From: AP-15 sp963724435 | GTDB lineage: Bacteria; Pseudomonadota; Alphaproteobacteria; ATCC43930; CGMCC-115725 | Direction: 5' to 3' | DNA: 64,000 nucleotides | Assembly: GCA_963724435.1 (NCBI GenBank) | Contig: CAVRUN010000001.1 | Location: forward strand, 186,001-250,000 | Shown here: piece by piece, positions 52,240 to 61,167 of the stretch | Layout: every line of letters begins with the position of its first letter | Numbering within the stretch: position 1 is the first letter of the stretch | The notes under the pieces: generated by a model | The model's database searches: none | The model's input: only the letters and a program-made list of their open reading frames with translations | Told to the model about the DNA's origin: nothing | Translations under genes and position numbers: made by a program

Positions 52240-53594
52240 GGAAAGTTCAGCTGTTCCTTCTGCCGATCCGTGATGTTGGCAGCGGACGGAATTCGCGCTT
52301 TTAACGTACTCAACTGATGCAGCCTCCGATTTTTCGGGATCACCGCGTGCTGCGCCGCGGTAAACCCAGAGGAAATGGCGCCTTCGATCGTCGCCGGCAG
52401 CCCGGTATCCGTGTAATCGCCTGCGAGTAGGAGATTGCGCCACGGTGTTGCTGCGGTAGGTCGACGCAGTAACTGCTCCGGGCTGGCAAGAAACGTGGCG
52501 CGCCGCTCTTTGACAATTCGTCGGGGCGGAACCGGCGTCGGAGGAATATCGTAAGCTGTCGCGGCATCATTCCACAGAACCTCAGCTAGCTCCTCGGCCG
52601 AACGATCAACAATTCTCTCGGCCGCGCTGACTGTGATTGACAACACTTGCCGCTTGCGAAAAATCCACTCTGCGGTACCACCGATAACCCCGACGAACAA
52701 TGGCGCCTCGGGGGAAATGGCGCAGCGAAAGTGCGCGTTAACGATCGGCGAGTGGACTTCAGGCACTTTTATCCCTGGTAAGAGCCGGGCGGCCACCGGC
52801 GCGGAAGTCGCTAGGATCACCCGATCCTCGGAAGCAAGCTCGACTTGTCCGTCTTCGAACCGCAACAGAGAGATACGATCGCCCATCATGTCGAGCGCCC
52901 GCAACCTGATCCCGCAATGCACCAGCGCGCCATGCTTGCGCAGAGTTGCGAGTGCCGGATCGATAAAGGTTTCGGATAACCCGTCGCGGGGCACCAACGG
53001 TCGGCAGGCTGCACCGCCGCGCGCCAATGTCTCGGTGAGGATCCGCCAAAACAGCTGCGCGGATGCCTGTTTGACACCGGTATTCAGCGCCGCGACCGCC
53101 AACGGCTCCCAAAGCCGGTCAAACAGCGCCCGGCCGGGATCGAGCACTTCGCCGACCGTCGCCGAGGCACCGGCGCGGCGCAGCTGAAGCGCCTCGAGAT
53201 AATCGGCGGCGCGCGATTGCGAGACACGTCGGGCTGGCCGAAAGATCCACCACGGCAGCCGGCCACTGTTTGGCCGCAAGACCCAGCGCTGACCGGTACG
53301 GACGTCGACGAATGGGAATTCAGCCGCTCGCGGTCCCTCGACTGTCGCTCGCGCGCCGATGCGGTTGAGGTAGCGCATGGCGTTTCTATTTCCGGCGAGC
53401 AAAAGGTGGTTGCCGTTGTCGACGCGACAGCCGAGTTCGGTGTCGAAGTAGGAGCGGCAGCGCCCTCCGGCGTGATTGCTGGCCTCATAAAGGCGTACCT
53501 GCCGTCCGGTGGTAGCGAGCGCTACGGCCGCAGCAAGCCCGGCGAGCCCGGCGCCGATGATGTGTGTCAAGCCGCTCGTCGCCGGGTGGTTCAT
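52236..53594 (-). CDS. hpnE: Hydroxysqualene oxidoreductase HpnE
   Basis: This 452-residue FAD enzyme of the carotenoid/squalene-associated desaturase family has the dinucleotide motif IGAGLAGLAAAVALA near the N-terminus, YEASNHAGGRCRS, and the C-terminal LLLAGDYTDTGLPATIEGAI. HpnE reduces hydroxysqualene to squalene with HpnC and HpnD. It overlaps hpnD by 4 bases and hpnF by 4 bases, so hpnC-D-E-F is one coupled operon. Confidence 0.94.
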   Translation of the reverse strand: MNHPATSGLTHIIGAGLAGLAAAVALATTGRQVRLYEASNHAGGRCRSYFDTELGCRVDNGNHLLLAGNRNAMRYLNRIGARATVEGPRAAEFPFVDVRTGQRWVLRPNSGRLPWWIFRPARRVSQSRAADYLEALQLRRAGASATVGEVLDPGRALFDRLWEPLAVAALNTGVKQASAQLFWRILTETLARGGAACRPLVPRDGLSETFIDPALATLRKHGALVHCGIRLRALDMMGDRISLLRFEDGQVELASEDRVILATSAPVAARLLPGIKVPEVHSPIVNAHFRCAISPEAPLFVGVIGGTAEWIFRKRQVLSITVSAAERIVDRSAEELAEVLWNDAATAYDIPPTPVPPRRIVKERRATFLASPEQLLRRPTAATPWRNLLLAGDYTDTGLPATIEGAISSGFTAAQHAVIPKNRRLHQLSTLKARIPSAANITDRQKEQLNFP

Positions 53595-54469
53595 GCCAAC
53601 CCGTGACGCAGGACGAGCCAAAGCTTTGAGGTGGTCGACAAACTGACGCGCATGGTCGGGTCGCGCCAGTCTCGGCGCAACAATTCACGCAAGGTCGCGC
53701 GGTATACCGCACTCATCAGCGCAGCGGGTCGCATCGCCCGACGTCGGCACTGCCCCATCGCCAAGTCGGCCTCGCGGAAATGCCGTTCGGCGATTGCCGC
53801 CACCTCGCGGCATACCGCCGGCAGCGCGGGGTGGTGGAGCACTGCCCTCGGCTCGCTGGCGCCAATCCCATGGTGTTCAAGGATCTCGCGAGGCAGATAC
53901 AGCCGTCCGCGCTGCGCATCTTCGTCGAGATCGCGCAGAATGTTGGTCAGCTGCAATGCCCGCCCGAGTGACTCCGCAACCCGATGAGCCGCGGGACTGG
54001 CGTCGCCGAATACATGTACGGAGAGGTGACCGACGGCACTCGCCACTCTGGCGCAATAGAGATCAAGCGTAGCGGCGTCAGGGGCGCGGATGTTCTCGCG
54101 CGCATCCATTTCCATGCCATCGATCACGGCGAGAAAATCATGGCGGCGCAGATCGTATTGCCGCATCGGTTCTTGCAAAGCCCGAGCAACGAGCTGGCGC
54201 GGATGCCCGGCATAAAGTGCCGCAATTTCATCGCGCCAGGCATCGAGCGCGGCGAGCTTTACCCCAACCGGCTGGTCGCCATCGGCGATATCATCGACCT
54301 CACGGCACCAAGCGTAGACAGCGTACATGCCGTAGCGCCGCTCCGGCGGCAAAAGACGCATCGCCCAATAGAAGGACGTGCCTGAGGCCTCGACCCGCCG
54401 GCGGATCGCTTCGCGCACCGCCGTATTATCGGTCGATGCCGCGATCGCACCAAAAGCGGCCTCGCTCAT
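53591..54469 (-). CDS. hpnD: Presqualene diphosphate synthase HpnD
   Basis: This 292-residue squalene/phytoene-synthase-family protein carries SFYWAMRLLPPERR, the first Asp-rich motif CREVDDIAD and the second NILRDLDEDA. HpnD joins two farnesyl diphosphates to presqualene diphosphate. It starts at ATG 54469 overlapping the hpnC stop (ATGA). Confidence 0.95.
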   Translation of the reverse strand: MSEAAFGAIAASTDNTAVREAIRRRVEASGTSFYWAMRLLPPERRYGMYAVYAWCREVDDIADGDQPVGVKLAALDAWRDEIAALYAGHPRQLVARALQEPMRQYDLRRHDFLAVIDGMEMDARENIRAPDAATLDLYCARVASAVGHLSVHVFGDASPAAHRVAESLGRALQLTNILRDLDEDAQRGRLYLPREILEHHGIGASEPRAVLHHPALPAVCREVAAIAERHFREADLAMGQCRRRAMRPAALMSAVYRATLRELLRRDWRDPTMRVSLSTTSKLWLVLRHGLA

Positions 54470-55350
54470 CCCCGGCCTCCGGGCCCGTACAACCCGCAAA
54501 TGACGCCCTTGGCAAAGGCGGCGAGAAAATCGCGTTTGCTGAGGCCGACCCGCCCCGCCAATGGATCACCACGACGCAGGTGATTGAGCAACCGTGCCGC
54601 CAACTCGACAATCACCGCGCATTCGCAGCGCAGCCCGGCAGCGGCAACACCCGGCGCCAAGCCGCGCGCTGTCTCGACGAGGAGGGTGGTGCGATCGAGA
54701 AGTACGTCGAGCACCCGGCGCAATGCTGGGCTGACCGCGGGCGCAGCGAGCGCCTCAACCCCGATCCCGGCAGCGGCAAGATCGCCGAGCGGCAGGTAGA
54801 CGCGATCTAGTCGGCGGTAATCCGCGGCGCAATCCTGGATATGGTTGAGCACCTGCAAGGCGGTGCAAAGCGCATCCGAGGCCGGCCAAGTCGAGCGGCT
54901 CTCTCCATGCAGATCGAGTAATTGCCGCCCGACTGGTGCCGCCGAATAACGGCAGTAATGCATCAGCTCGTCCCAGTCGCGATAGCGGCGCTGTTCAGCA
55001 TCTTGACGGAATGCGCGCAATACATCGTGACAGTGCACAGCCGTCATGCCTGTAGCAAGCAGGCTATACCGCATCGCCAGAGCCGCCGGGGCATCATGTG
55101 CTGCCGCGCCATCGAGCACCGCCGCCATTGCATCGAGCCGGCAGATCTTTTCGGACGGAGTCAGGGCCGGATTATCGGCTATGTCGTCGGCGTTGCGGGC
55201 AAAGCGATAGAAGGCATGGACATGAACCCGCAGGTCGCGCCGGATCAGCCACGATCCCACGGGGAAATTCTCGCCGTCCCGCCATTTCCCGGAGGGCGTT
55301 TCGATACTGCTCGCACCGCGCGCGCTGGGCTCCGAAATTACCGCGGTCAT
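54466..55350 (-). CDS. hpnC: Hydroxysqualene synthase HpnC
   Basis: This 294-residue member of the squalene/phytoene synthase family has ENFPVGSWLIRRDLR at the start, FARNADDIAD (first Asp motif) and LNHIQDCAADYRRLDRVYLP (second). HpnC converts presqualene diphosphate to hydroxysqualene. It is the first gene of the hpnCDEF operon, with a GGAG just before the ATG. Confidence 0.95.
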   Translation of the reverse strand: MTAVISEPSARGASSIETPSGKWRDGENFPVGSWLIRRDLRVHVHAFYRFARNADDIADNPALTPSEKICRLDAMAAVLDGAAAHDAPAALAMRYSLLATGMTAVHCHDVLRAFRQDAEQRRYRDWDELMHYCRYSAAPVGRQLLDLHGESRSTWPASDALCTALQVLNHIQDCAADYRRLDRVYLPLGDLAAAGIGVEALAAPAVSPALRRVLDVLLDRTTLLVETARGLAPGVAAAGLRCECAVIVELAARLLNHLRRGDPLAGRVGLSKRDFLAAFAKGVICGLYGPGGRG

Positions 55351-55541
55351 CTCCGTGCCGGCCGAAATTCACACATGGGTAAACGTCTCCCGCCACTCGG
55401 CGGATGCATAGGAGCGATAGCGCATGACGGACAGCAGGGCGAGCGTCAAGCAACTATTGCGCTTTTAAATACCGCTCCTGTTGGTCAGTCGGTTGCAGGC
55501 ACAGCCAGCCAAGCCGCCAAATAGTCGCTCGTTACTCAACA

Positions 55542-55976
55542 TCAACGCGTTTCGCGGCGGTCGAAGACCTGTTTGATGTCGAGAAAAACAATGACCCCGC
55601 TAGCGACGAACAGGGCGATACCGCCGGCGTGAAGGCTGCCAAAGGGCCATGCGCTGGCGATGAATAAACCAGCCAAACCCATAATGATAAACATCGGTAT
55701 CACGACCACCAAGCTCGCCATGCTGTCGACAAAGAGGAAATTGCCAAACCTCTGAGAGCCTTCGTCGAAACTCTGCTTGAGGCGCAGAAACGCCAGCGCC
55801 AACGCGGCGAGGATCAGCACCAGACCTGCTGCGTAATCACCCGGTTCCTCTGCGTAGCTGGCGGCAAAGGCGCCAAGCACCACACACATTCCGAGTACTA
55901 GAAATAGAACCCAAAAGCCGAGCCACGACCAAAATGCTCTTTCCGCCGCTTCGGGTTCGCGGCTTGTCTCGGCCAT
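55542..55976 (-). CDS. Hypothetical membrane protein, 144 aa
   Basis: The protein has four hydrophobic helices (about residues 18-40, 48-64, 84-108 and 116-133) with short loops and a hydrophilic N-terminus. I do not recognise the family. It is upstream of hpnC, with a 191-base gap, and could be cotranscribed with it, but nothing in the sequence links it to hopanoids. Confidence 0.65.
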   Translation of the reverse strand: MAETSREPEAAERAFWSWLGFWVLFLVLGMCVVLGAFAASYAEEPGDYAAGLVLILAALALAFLRLKQSFDEGSQRFGNFLFVDSMASLVVVIPMFIIMGLAGLFIASAWPFGSLHAGGIALFVASGVIVFLDIKQVFDRRETR

Positions 55977-56105
55977 GCCCGCAACTCCCTTCGCCGCAAC
56001 TCAACCTCCGCGACAATGTATGCTTGACGGACCGTCCCGCAACCGACGTATCGCCGCGCGGCAGTAATGCTCGCCGTTGGTGCTGGGTGAGCGCTTGCCG
56101 GGCGT

Positions 56106-57527
56106 TTATGCGCGCCCGGGGAGCGGGGCAGCGATCGACGGTCGTTGGCGATGAAATTCGGTCGCTTGCTCGAAGGCGTGGCCAGCCCGCATGACACCGG
56201 CCTCGTCGAATGGCTTACCGGCAATTTGGAACGCGAGCGGCAAGCCGTCCTCAAAACCAATCGGCACGGATAATGCCGGAGAACCCGTCAGGTTGTAGGG
56301 GCCAGTATACGAAGCGCGCTCAAAGGTCGAGTAGGTCGGGATCGAATCGATCCGCGGCGCAGGACCGGTTGAATTGGCCGACACCACGACATCGACGCTA
56401 TCGAGGGCGTCGGCGAATTCCACGCAGAGCTCACGGCGCTGCCGTATCGCTTCAACATAATCGGCCGCGGTCAGAAACGCGCCGAGCGCGATCCGCGCGA
56501 ACATGTGATGCCCGAAATCCTGCGGCCGCTCGCGAAAATCTTTTTCGTGTAATGCATAAGCCTCGGCCAGCATGATCAGCCGGTTGGCGCCGAGGTAATC
56601 GATCAATGGCGACAGCTTGATCTCGGACAAGCGAGCGCCGAGGCTTTCCAAGATCCGCAGCGCGGAATCGAAAGCGGCGACGTAGGTTTTGCTCGGCGCA
56701 CTTTCGGGGCCGAATTCAGCGACGGCATCATGCTCATGGAAATGTCGGACGACGCCGATCCTGAGGCCGTCGAGCCGCGCTGTCAGCGCGGCGCAGTAGT
56801 CCGGCACCGGCATATCGGCCGAAGCGGGATCGAGCGGATCATAGCCGGCAAGCGCCTGCATCATGATCGCGCAATCCTCGACAGTGCGGGTCAGCGGCCC
56901 ACAGTGGTCGAGCGTGTAGGATAGCGGAAAGACGCCGCGGCGGCTGACCCTGCCATAGGTCGGCTTTAGCCCGACGATGCCGCAGTAGGCGGCCGGCCCG
57001 CGGATCGAACCACCGGTATCCGAACCCATCGCACCGGCGCACAGACCGGCGGCGACCGCAGCCGCGGAGCCGCTCGATGACCCGGCCGGGTAATGCGCCG
57101 TATTCCACGGGTTGCGGGCAGGTTCGAACGGCAAGGTGAAATCGGGACCGCCGATCGCGAACTCGTGTGTCTCTTGCTTGCCGAGCAGGATCGCGCCGGC
57201 ATCGCGCAGCCGCACCCAGGTTTCGGCGTCCTCGTCGGGGACATGGTCGAGATAGCGGCGCGAGCCGGCCGTCGTGCGGATGCCCTTGGTCTTGTAGATG
57301 TCCTTGAGCCCGATCGGGATGCCGTGCAGCACGCCGCGAGCGCGGCCGGCGGCAGTGGCACGTGCAGCCTCGAACGCCTGATCTCGCAAAACTAATACGT
57401 AACTATGCAATTCGCTATCGAGCGCCGCGATACGGTCGAGATACGCCTCCGTCAAGGCGACCGGGGACAGGCTTCCTGCCGCGATAGCACGGCTCGCCTC
57501 GGCGATCGTCAGCTGCGTCGGGTCCAT
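56106..57527 (-). CDS. Amidase signature-family enzyme
   Basis: The 473-residue product has the Ser-Ser-Lys triad motifs: GIPIGLKDIYKTKG (Lys, about residue 75), AGSSSGSAAAVAAG (cis-Ser, about residue 150), and GSDTGGSIRGPAAYCG (nucleophile, about residue 174). Such enzymes hydrolyse amides, carbamates or related bonds. It is not GatA, since there are no gatB/C genes nearby; the partner gene directly upstream suggests a catabolic amidase like the AtzE group. The start ATG 57527 overlaps the stop of the small upstream gene by one base. Confidence 0.9.
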   Translation of the reverse strand: MDPTQLTIAEASRAIAAGSLSPVALTEAYLDRIAALDSELHSYVLVLRDQAFEAARATAAGRARGVLHGIPIGLKDIYKTKGIRTTAGSRRYLDHVPDEDAETWVRLRDAGAILLGKQETHEFAIGGPDFTLPFEPARNPWNTAHYPAGSSSGSAAAVAAGLCAGAMGSDTGGSIRGPAAYCGIVGLKPTYGRVSRRGVFPLSYTLDHCGPLTRTVEDCAIMMQALAGYDPLDPASADMPVPDYCAALTARLDGLRIGVVRHFHEHDAVAEFGPESAPSKTYVAAFDSALRILESLGARLSEIKLSPLIDYLGANRLIMLAEAYALHEKDFRERPQDFGHHMFARIALGAFLTAADYVEAIRQRRELCVEFADALDSVDVVVSANSTGPAPRIDSIPTYSTFERASYTGPYNLTGSPALSVPIGFEDGLPLAFQIAGKPFDEAGVMRAGHAFEQATEFHRQRPSIAAPLPGRA

Positions 57528-57727
57528 CACTTCGCCCCCGCTCGCGGCTGGACAAAAATATGCGCCGGCTCGGCCGCGCGATCACGGGGTCGCCGCACCA
57601 CCCGCTGCATGCGTCGGATGAAGCGATAACCGTCGTGCAATTCGTCGAATTGTTCAGCGGTCAGCTTCAGTCCCGCCTGGTCGACAAGTATCGCAAAATG
57701 CTCGGATGAAATCGGCTGGGCAGCCAC
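57527..57727 (-). CDS. Small protein preceding amidase, possibly AtzG-like partner
   Basis: A 66-residue frame from GTG 57727 (open to 57772) ends in TGATGG shared with the amidase start. It has HFAILVDQAGLKLTAEQFDEL and a C-terminal EPAHIFVQP. Amidases of the AtzE kind are encoded with a small subunit (AtzG) that ends in a similar EPA-x-x-F segment and forms a complex with the enzyme. The size, position and ending fit that idea, but the match is partial. The likely role is as a stabilising partner of the amidase; this is inferred. Confidence 0.6.
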   Translation of the reverse strand: MAAQPISSEHFAILVDQAGLKLTAEQFDELHDGYRFIRRMQRVVRRPRDRAAEPAHIFVQPRAGAK

Positions 57728-57831
57728 GATCAGCTCCCGGTTGCGATTAGAATGATGTCGGCTGCCTCTCACCCAATTCCCGTCGGGTCCGACGAGAGCG
57801 CCGGAGTGCGAGGCAAAGCCCCGCGCCGCAT

Positions 57832-58776
57832 CTATTCGGCGGCTTGCGCAGCCGGCATCGAATGGAAATTCTTCGGCAGGCCGGCTTTGGCGATCGCGCC
57901 GTACTGGACGATGTCAGGCAATGCGCCGTGGACCAGCTTTCGCACCTCAACCAATCGGTCAAGATCGACGCCGGTATCAAAACCCATCGCCTCGAGCATA
58001 AACACCAAATCTTCGATCACGATGTTGCCGGTAGCCCCGGGCGCATAGGGGCAACCGCCGAGGCCGCCGAGCGAAGCGTCGAATGACCGCGCACCGGCGT
58101 TCAAGGCCGCCAGCACGTTGGCAAGCCCGAGCCCGCGGGTGTCATGGAAATGACCGCTCACCGGCAATGGCGCCACATCCGCCATGACGCGGCGGAAAAC
58201 ACGCTCGATCGCCGCCGGCTGGCCATAGCCGACCGTGTCAGCGAGCATGATCTCGTCCGCCCCGGCCTCGGCAACCTCGACCGCGATCCGGCGCACGCGC
58301 TCTTCGTCGACTGCCCCTTCGATCGTGCAGCCAAAAGCGGTGGCGAGCCCACAGGTGAGGCGCGGGCGGTGCCCTTCCGGGGCGGTTTGGCACAGCGCCA
58401 CGACCCGGCGGAAATCCTCGATCAACTCATCGGTGCTGCGGCGCACGTTGGCGCGGTTGTGTCCCTCGCTGACCGACAGCACGAAGTTCATCTCGTGCAC
58501 GCCAAGCGCCAGACCACGCTCCGCACCTTTGAGATTCGGGATCAACGCAGAGACGGTCAACTCGGGCAAGGTCAGTGCGTGGCGCACCACGGCTTCGGCG
58601 TCGGCGAGTTGCGGCAACAGCTTTGGCGGGACAAACGAGCTGACCTCGATCTCGTGCACCCCGGCGGCATATTCGGCGTCGAGCCAAGCGATCTTTTGCT
58701 CGGTCGGCATCACTTCCGCGATGCTCTGGAGCCCGTCACGCATGCCTACTTCGCGCACGAAAGCATGTCCGCGCAT
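57832..58776 (-). CDS. Hydroxymethylglutaryl-CoA lyase-like enzyme
   Basis: This 314-residue TIM-barrel enzyme of the HMGL-like family has VREVGMRDGLQS at the start (metal Asp), GHFHDTRGLGLANV, and the signature DASLGGLGGCPYAPGATGN with the catalytic cysteine. It splits 3-hydroxy-3-methylglutaryl-CoA or a related acyl-CoA to acetyl-CoA and a ketone body. GGGAGG precedes ATG 58776. It stands alone between the amidase pair and the efflux gene. Confidence 0.92.
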   Translation of the reverse strand: MRGHAFVREVGMRDGLQSIAEVMPTEQKIAWLDAEYAAGVHEIEVSSFVPPKLLPQLADAEAVVRHALTLPELTVSALIPNLKGAERGLALGVHEMNFVLSVSEGHNRANVRRSTDELIEDFRRVVALCQTAPEGHRPRLTCGLATAFGCTIEGAVDEERVRRIAVEVAEAGADEIMLADTVGYGQPAAIERVFRRVMADVAPLPVSGHFHDTRGLGLANVLAALNAGARSFDASLGGLGGCPYAPGATGNIVIEDLVFMLEAMGFDTGVDLDRLVEVRKLVHGALPDIVQYGAIAKAGLPKNFHSMPAAQAAE

Positions 58777-58851
58777 ACTAACCTCCCGATAAATTCCGCA
58801 TGAAAGCTAGCCCCGCGTCACCAGCGGGGCAACTTTCTCGGACCCACCACC

Positions 58852-59811
58852 TCACACAATGTGTTCGGGGGTCAGCGCGCAGATTTCACTGCTGTCGGCG
58901 AGTTCGATCTGGATCGTCGCATGGGCGATGCCAAACCTCGTGTGAAGTTCCTGCGTCATGGCATTGAGCGCGGCATCGCCGGGATGGCCCGCCGGCATGA
59001 CGAGATGACAGGTCATCGCGGTCTCGGTTGTGCTCATGCCCCAAATATGGAGATCGTGCAGCGCTACCACCCCGGGCTGGGCGGCAAGATGCGCGCGCAC
59101 TGCGGACGCGTCGATGCCTTCGGGAACGGCGTCGAGAGCAAGGCCGATAGCACTTTTCAGCAAATCCCAGGTGCCGATCACGATGACCACCGAAACCACC
59201 AGGCTGATCGCCGGGTCGAGCCACAGCCACGCGGTCAGACCGATGATAAGCCCGGCGACGACGACACCCGCCGTCACCAGCGCGTCGGCTGCCATATGCA
59301 GGAATGCGCTCTTGATGTTGAGGTCTCGGCCACGGCCGGAAGCGAACAGCAGCGCCGTCCCGCCATTGACGGCAATTCCAACGGCGGCGACCCAGACCAT
59401 GACGGTGCTGTTGACCGGCACCGGCCCGGCAAAGCGCAACAACGCCTCCCAGGCGATGCCGCCGGTGACGACGAGTAGGATCACGGCGTTGGTGAGGGCG
59501 GCGAGGATTGAACTCGACTTCAGCCCATAGGTGAACCGGCCGCTCGGGCCGCGCCGGCTCAACACCGCCGCCCCCCAGGAAAGGCCCAGGCCGAGCACAT
59601 CGCTCAAATTGTGTCCCGCATCTGCAAGCAACGCCAGCGAATGCGACAACACCCCGGCGACTGCCTCGCCCGCAACATAGGCGAGGTTCAGCGCGATCCC
59701 GATCGCGAACGCGCGCCCGTAATCCGCCGGGCCATGACTATGCCCGGCATGCCCATGCGCCGCGTGAGCATGGTGGCCGGAGCGATCGTGAGCGGAATGA
59801 CTGACCGCCAT
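58852..59811 (-). CDS. CDF-family cation efflux protein (zinc type)
   Basis: The 319-residue product begins with a His-rich segment (about residues 6-28, H/A/G repeats) and has six membrane helices. The metal-site residues lie in SLALLADAGHNLSDVLGL (HxxxD) and SAFLHMAADALVTAG (HxxxD), as in CzcD/ZitB. A cytoplasmic C-terminal domain contains LHDLHIWGMSTTETAMTCHLV. It exports Zn2+ or Co2+ in exchange for protons. It is divergent from the thiolase gene. A TATACT-like -10 lies at 59841-59846 on the complementary strand. Confidence 0.94.
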   Translation of the reverse strand: MAVSHSAHDRSGHHAHAAHGHAGHSHGPADYGRAFAIGIALNLAYVAGEAVAGVLSHSLALLADAGHNLSDVLGLGLSWGAAVLSRRGPSGRFTYGLKSSSILAALTNAVILLVVTGGIAWEALLRFAGPVPVNSTVMVWVAAVGIAVNGGTALLFASGRGRDLNIKSAFLHMAADALVTAGVVVAGLIIGLTAWLWLDPAISLVVSVVIVIGTWDLLKSAIGLALDAVPEGIDASAVRAHLAAQPGVVALHDLHIWGMSTTETAMTCHLVMPAGHPGDAALNAMTQELHTRFGIAHATIQIELADSSEICALTPEHIV

Positions 59812-59957
59812 AGAAAGTCTCTTGGTGGATGCGAGCCGCTAGTATAATCGAAAGTCTCAGTTTGACGATAAGTTGAGCCGCGGGATCGCGCTCGACTGCG
59901 GGTCTTGACAGCGTCGCGTAGCCGCGCGGAGATGCGGTGTCCAGGAGGAATCAGCCG

Positions 59958-61157
59958 ATGCTCGACGCTTATATCTATAACGGACTGCGCACCCCTTTCG
60001 GTCGCCATGCCGGCGCGCTCGCCCGCATGCGGCCTGATGACATGCTGGCGTCGGTGATTTCCGCCGTTGTCGAGCAGAGCCCGTTTGATCCGGCTAAGAT
60101 CGAGGACGTCGTCGTCGGCTGCGCCAATCAGGCGGGCGAAGACAGCCGTTGCGTCGGGCGACATGCTGGATTGCTCGCCGGATTGCCGATCGAAGTCGCC
60201 GGGTCTGTATTGCAGCGCAATTGCGGCAGCGGCCTCAACGCGATCGTTATGGCGGCGCAGGCCGTCACCTGTGGCGAAGGCGATTTGTTTGTCGCCGGCG
60301 GCGTCGAGAGCATGAGCCGGGCGCCATTTGTGATGAACAAGGCGGAGACCCCGTTCAGCCGCGATGGCCGGGTGTTTGATTCGACAATCGGCGCCCGCTT
60401 TCCGAACCCAAAGATCGAGCGCCAGTTCGGCGCCGACACGATGCCCGAGACCGCCGACAATCTGGCGCGCGACTATCAGATCACCCGCGAGGCCTGCGAT
60501 GTTTTCGCTGCAGCCTCACAGCGCAAATACGCCGCCGGAAAGGCTGCAGGCTTCTTTGAAGGCGAAATATTCCCGGTCGAGGTGCCAGGCGGCCGCGCCG
60601 GGCCGGTCAAGGTCGCCGAGGACGAGCATCCCCGCCCCCAGACCGACCTCGCCGCTCTGGCGAAATTGCGGCCGCTGCAGGACGGCGGGGTCACCACCGC
60701 CGGCAATGCGTCGGGAATCAATGACGGGGCGGTGGCGATGATCGTCGCCAGCCGCAAGGCCGGCGATGCCGCCGGGGCCAAGCCGCTGGCCCGCGTCGTT
60801 GCGAGCGGTGTCGCCGGGGTGCCGCCGCGGATAATGGGCATCGGTCCGGTCGAAGCGTCGAAAAAGGCGCTAGCGCGCGCCGGGCTGAGCCTCTCCGACA
60901 TCGACGTGATCGAGATCAACGAGGCCTTTGCCTCCCAGGTGCTGTCTTGCCTGCGCGGGCTTGAACTGCCGTTCGACGATAGCCGGGTCAATATGAACGG
61001 CGGGGCCATCGCGGTCGGCCACCCACTCGGGGCCTCCGGGCCGCGCATCGCTCTGACCGCCGCACGCCAGCTCGAACGCACCGGCGGCCGCTACGCGCTT
61101 GTCACGATGTGCGTCGGCGTCGGACAAGGCATCGCCGCGGTCCTCGAACGCGTCTGA
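59958..61157 (+). CDS. Acetyl-CoA acyltransferase (thiolase)
   Basis: This is a 399-residue thiolase. The nucleophilic cysteine is in LQRNCGSGLNAIVMAA, and the catalytic His and Cys are in GGAIAVGHPLGASG and TMCVGVGQG. The sequence resembles beta-ketoadipyl-CoA/acetyl-CoA acyltransferases. AGGAGG upstream selects ATG 59958 over an earlier GTG. It condenses or cleaves acyl-CoA; direction and chain length are unknown. Confidence 0.93.
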   Translation: MLDAYIYNGLRTPFGRHAGALARMRPDDMLASVISAVVEQSPFDPAKIEDVVVGCANQAGEDSRCVGRHAGLLAGLPIEVAGSVLQRNCGSGLNAIVMAAQAVTCGEGDLFVAGGVESMSRAPFVMNKAETPFSRDGRVFDSTIGARFPNPKIERQFGADTMPETADNLARDYQITREACDVFAAASQRKYAAGKAAGFFEGEIFPVEVPGGRAGPVKVAEDEHPRPQTDLAALAKLRPLQDGGVTTAGNASGINDGAVAMIVASRKAGDAAGAKPLARVVASGVAGVPPRIMGIGPVEASKKALARAGLSLSDIDVIEINEAFASQVLSCLRGLELPFDDSRVNMNGGAIAVGHPLGASGPRIALTAARQLERTGGRYALVTMCVGVGQGIAAVLERV

Positions 61158-61167
61158 CATTCAGCCG

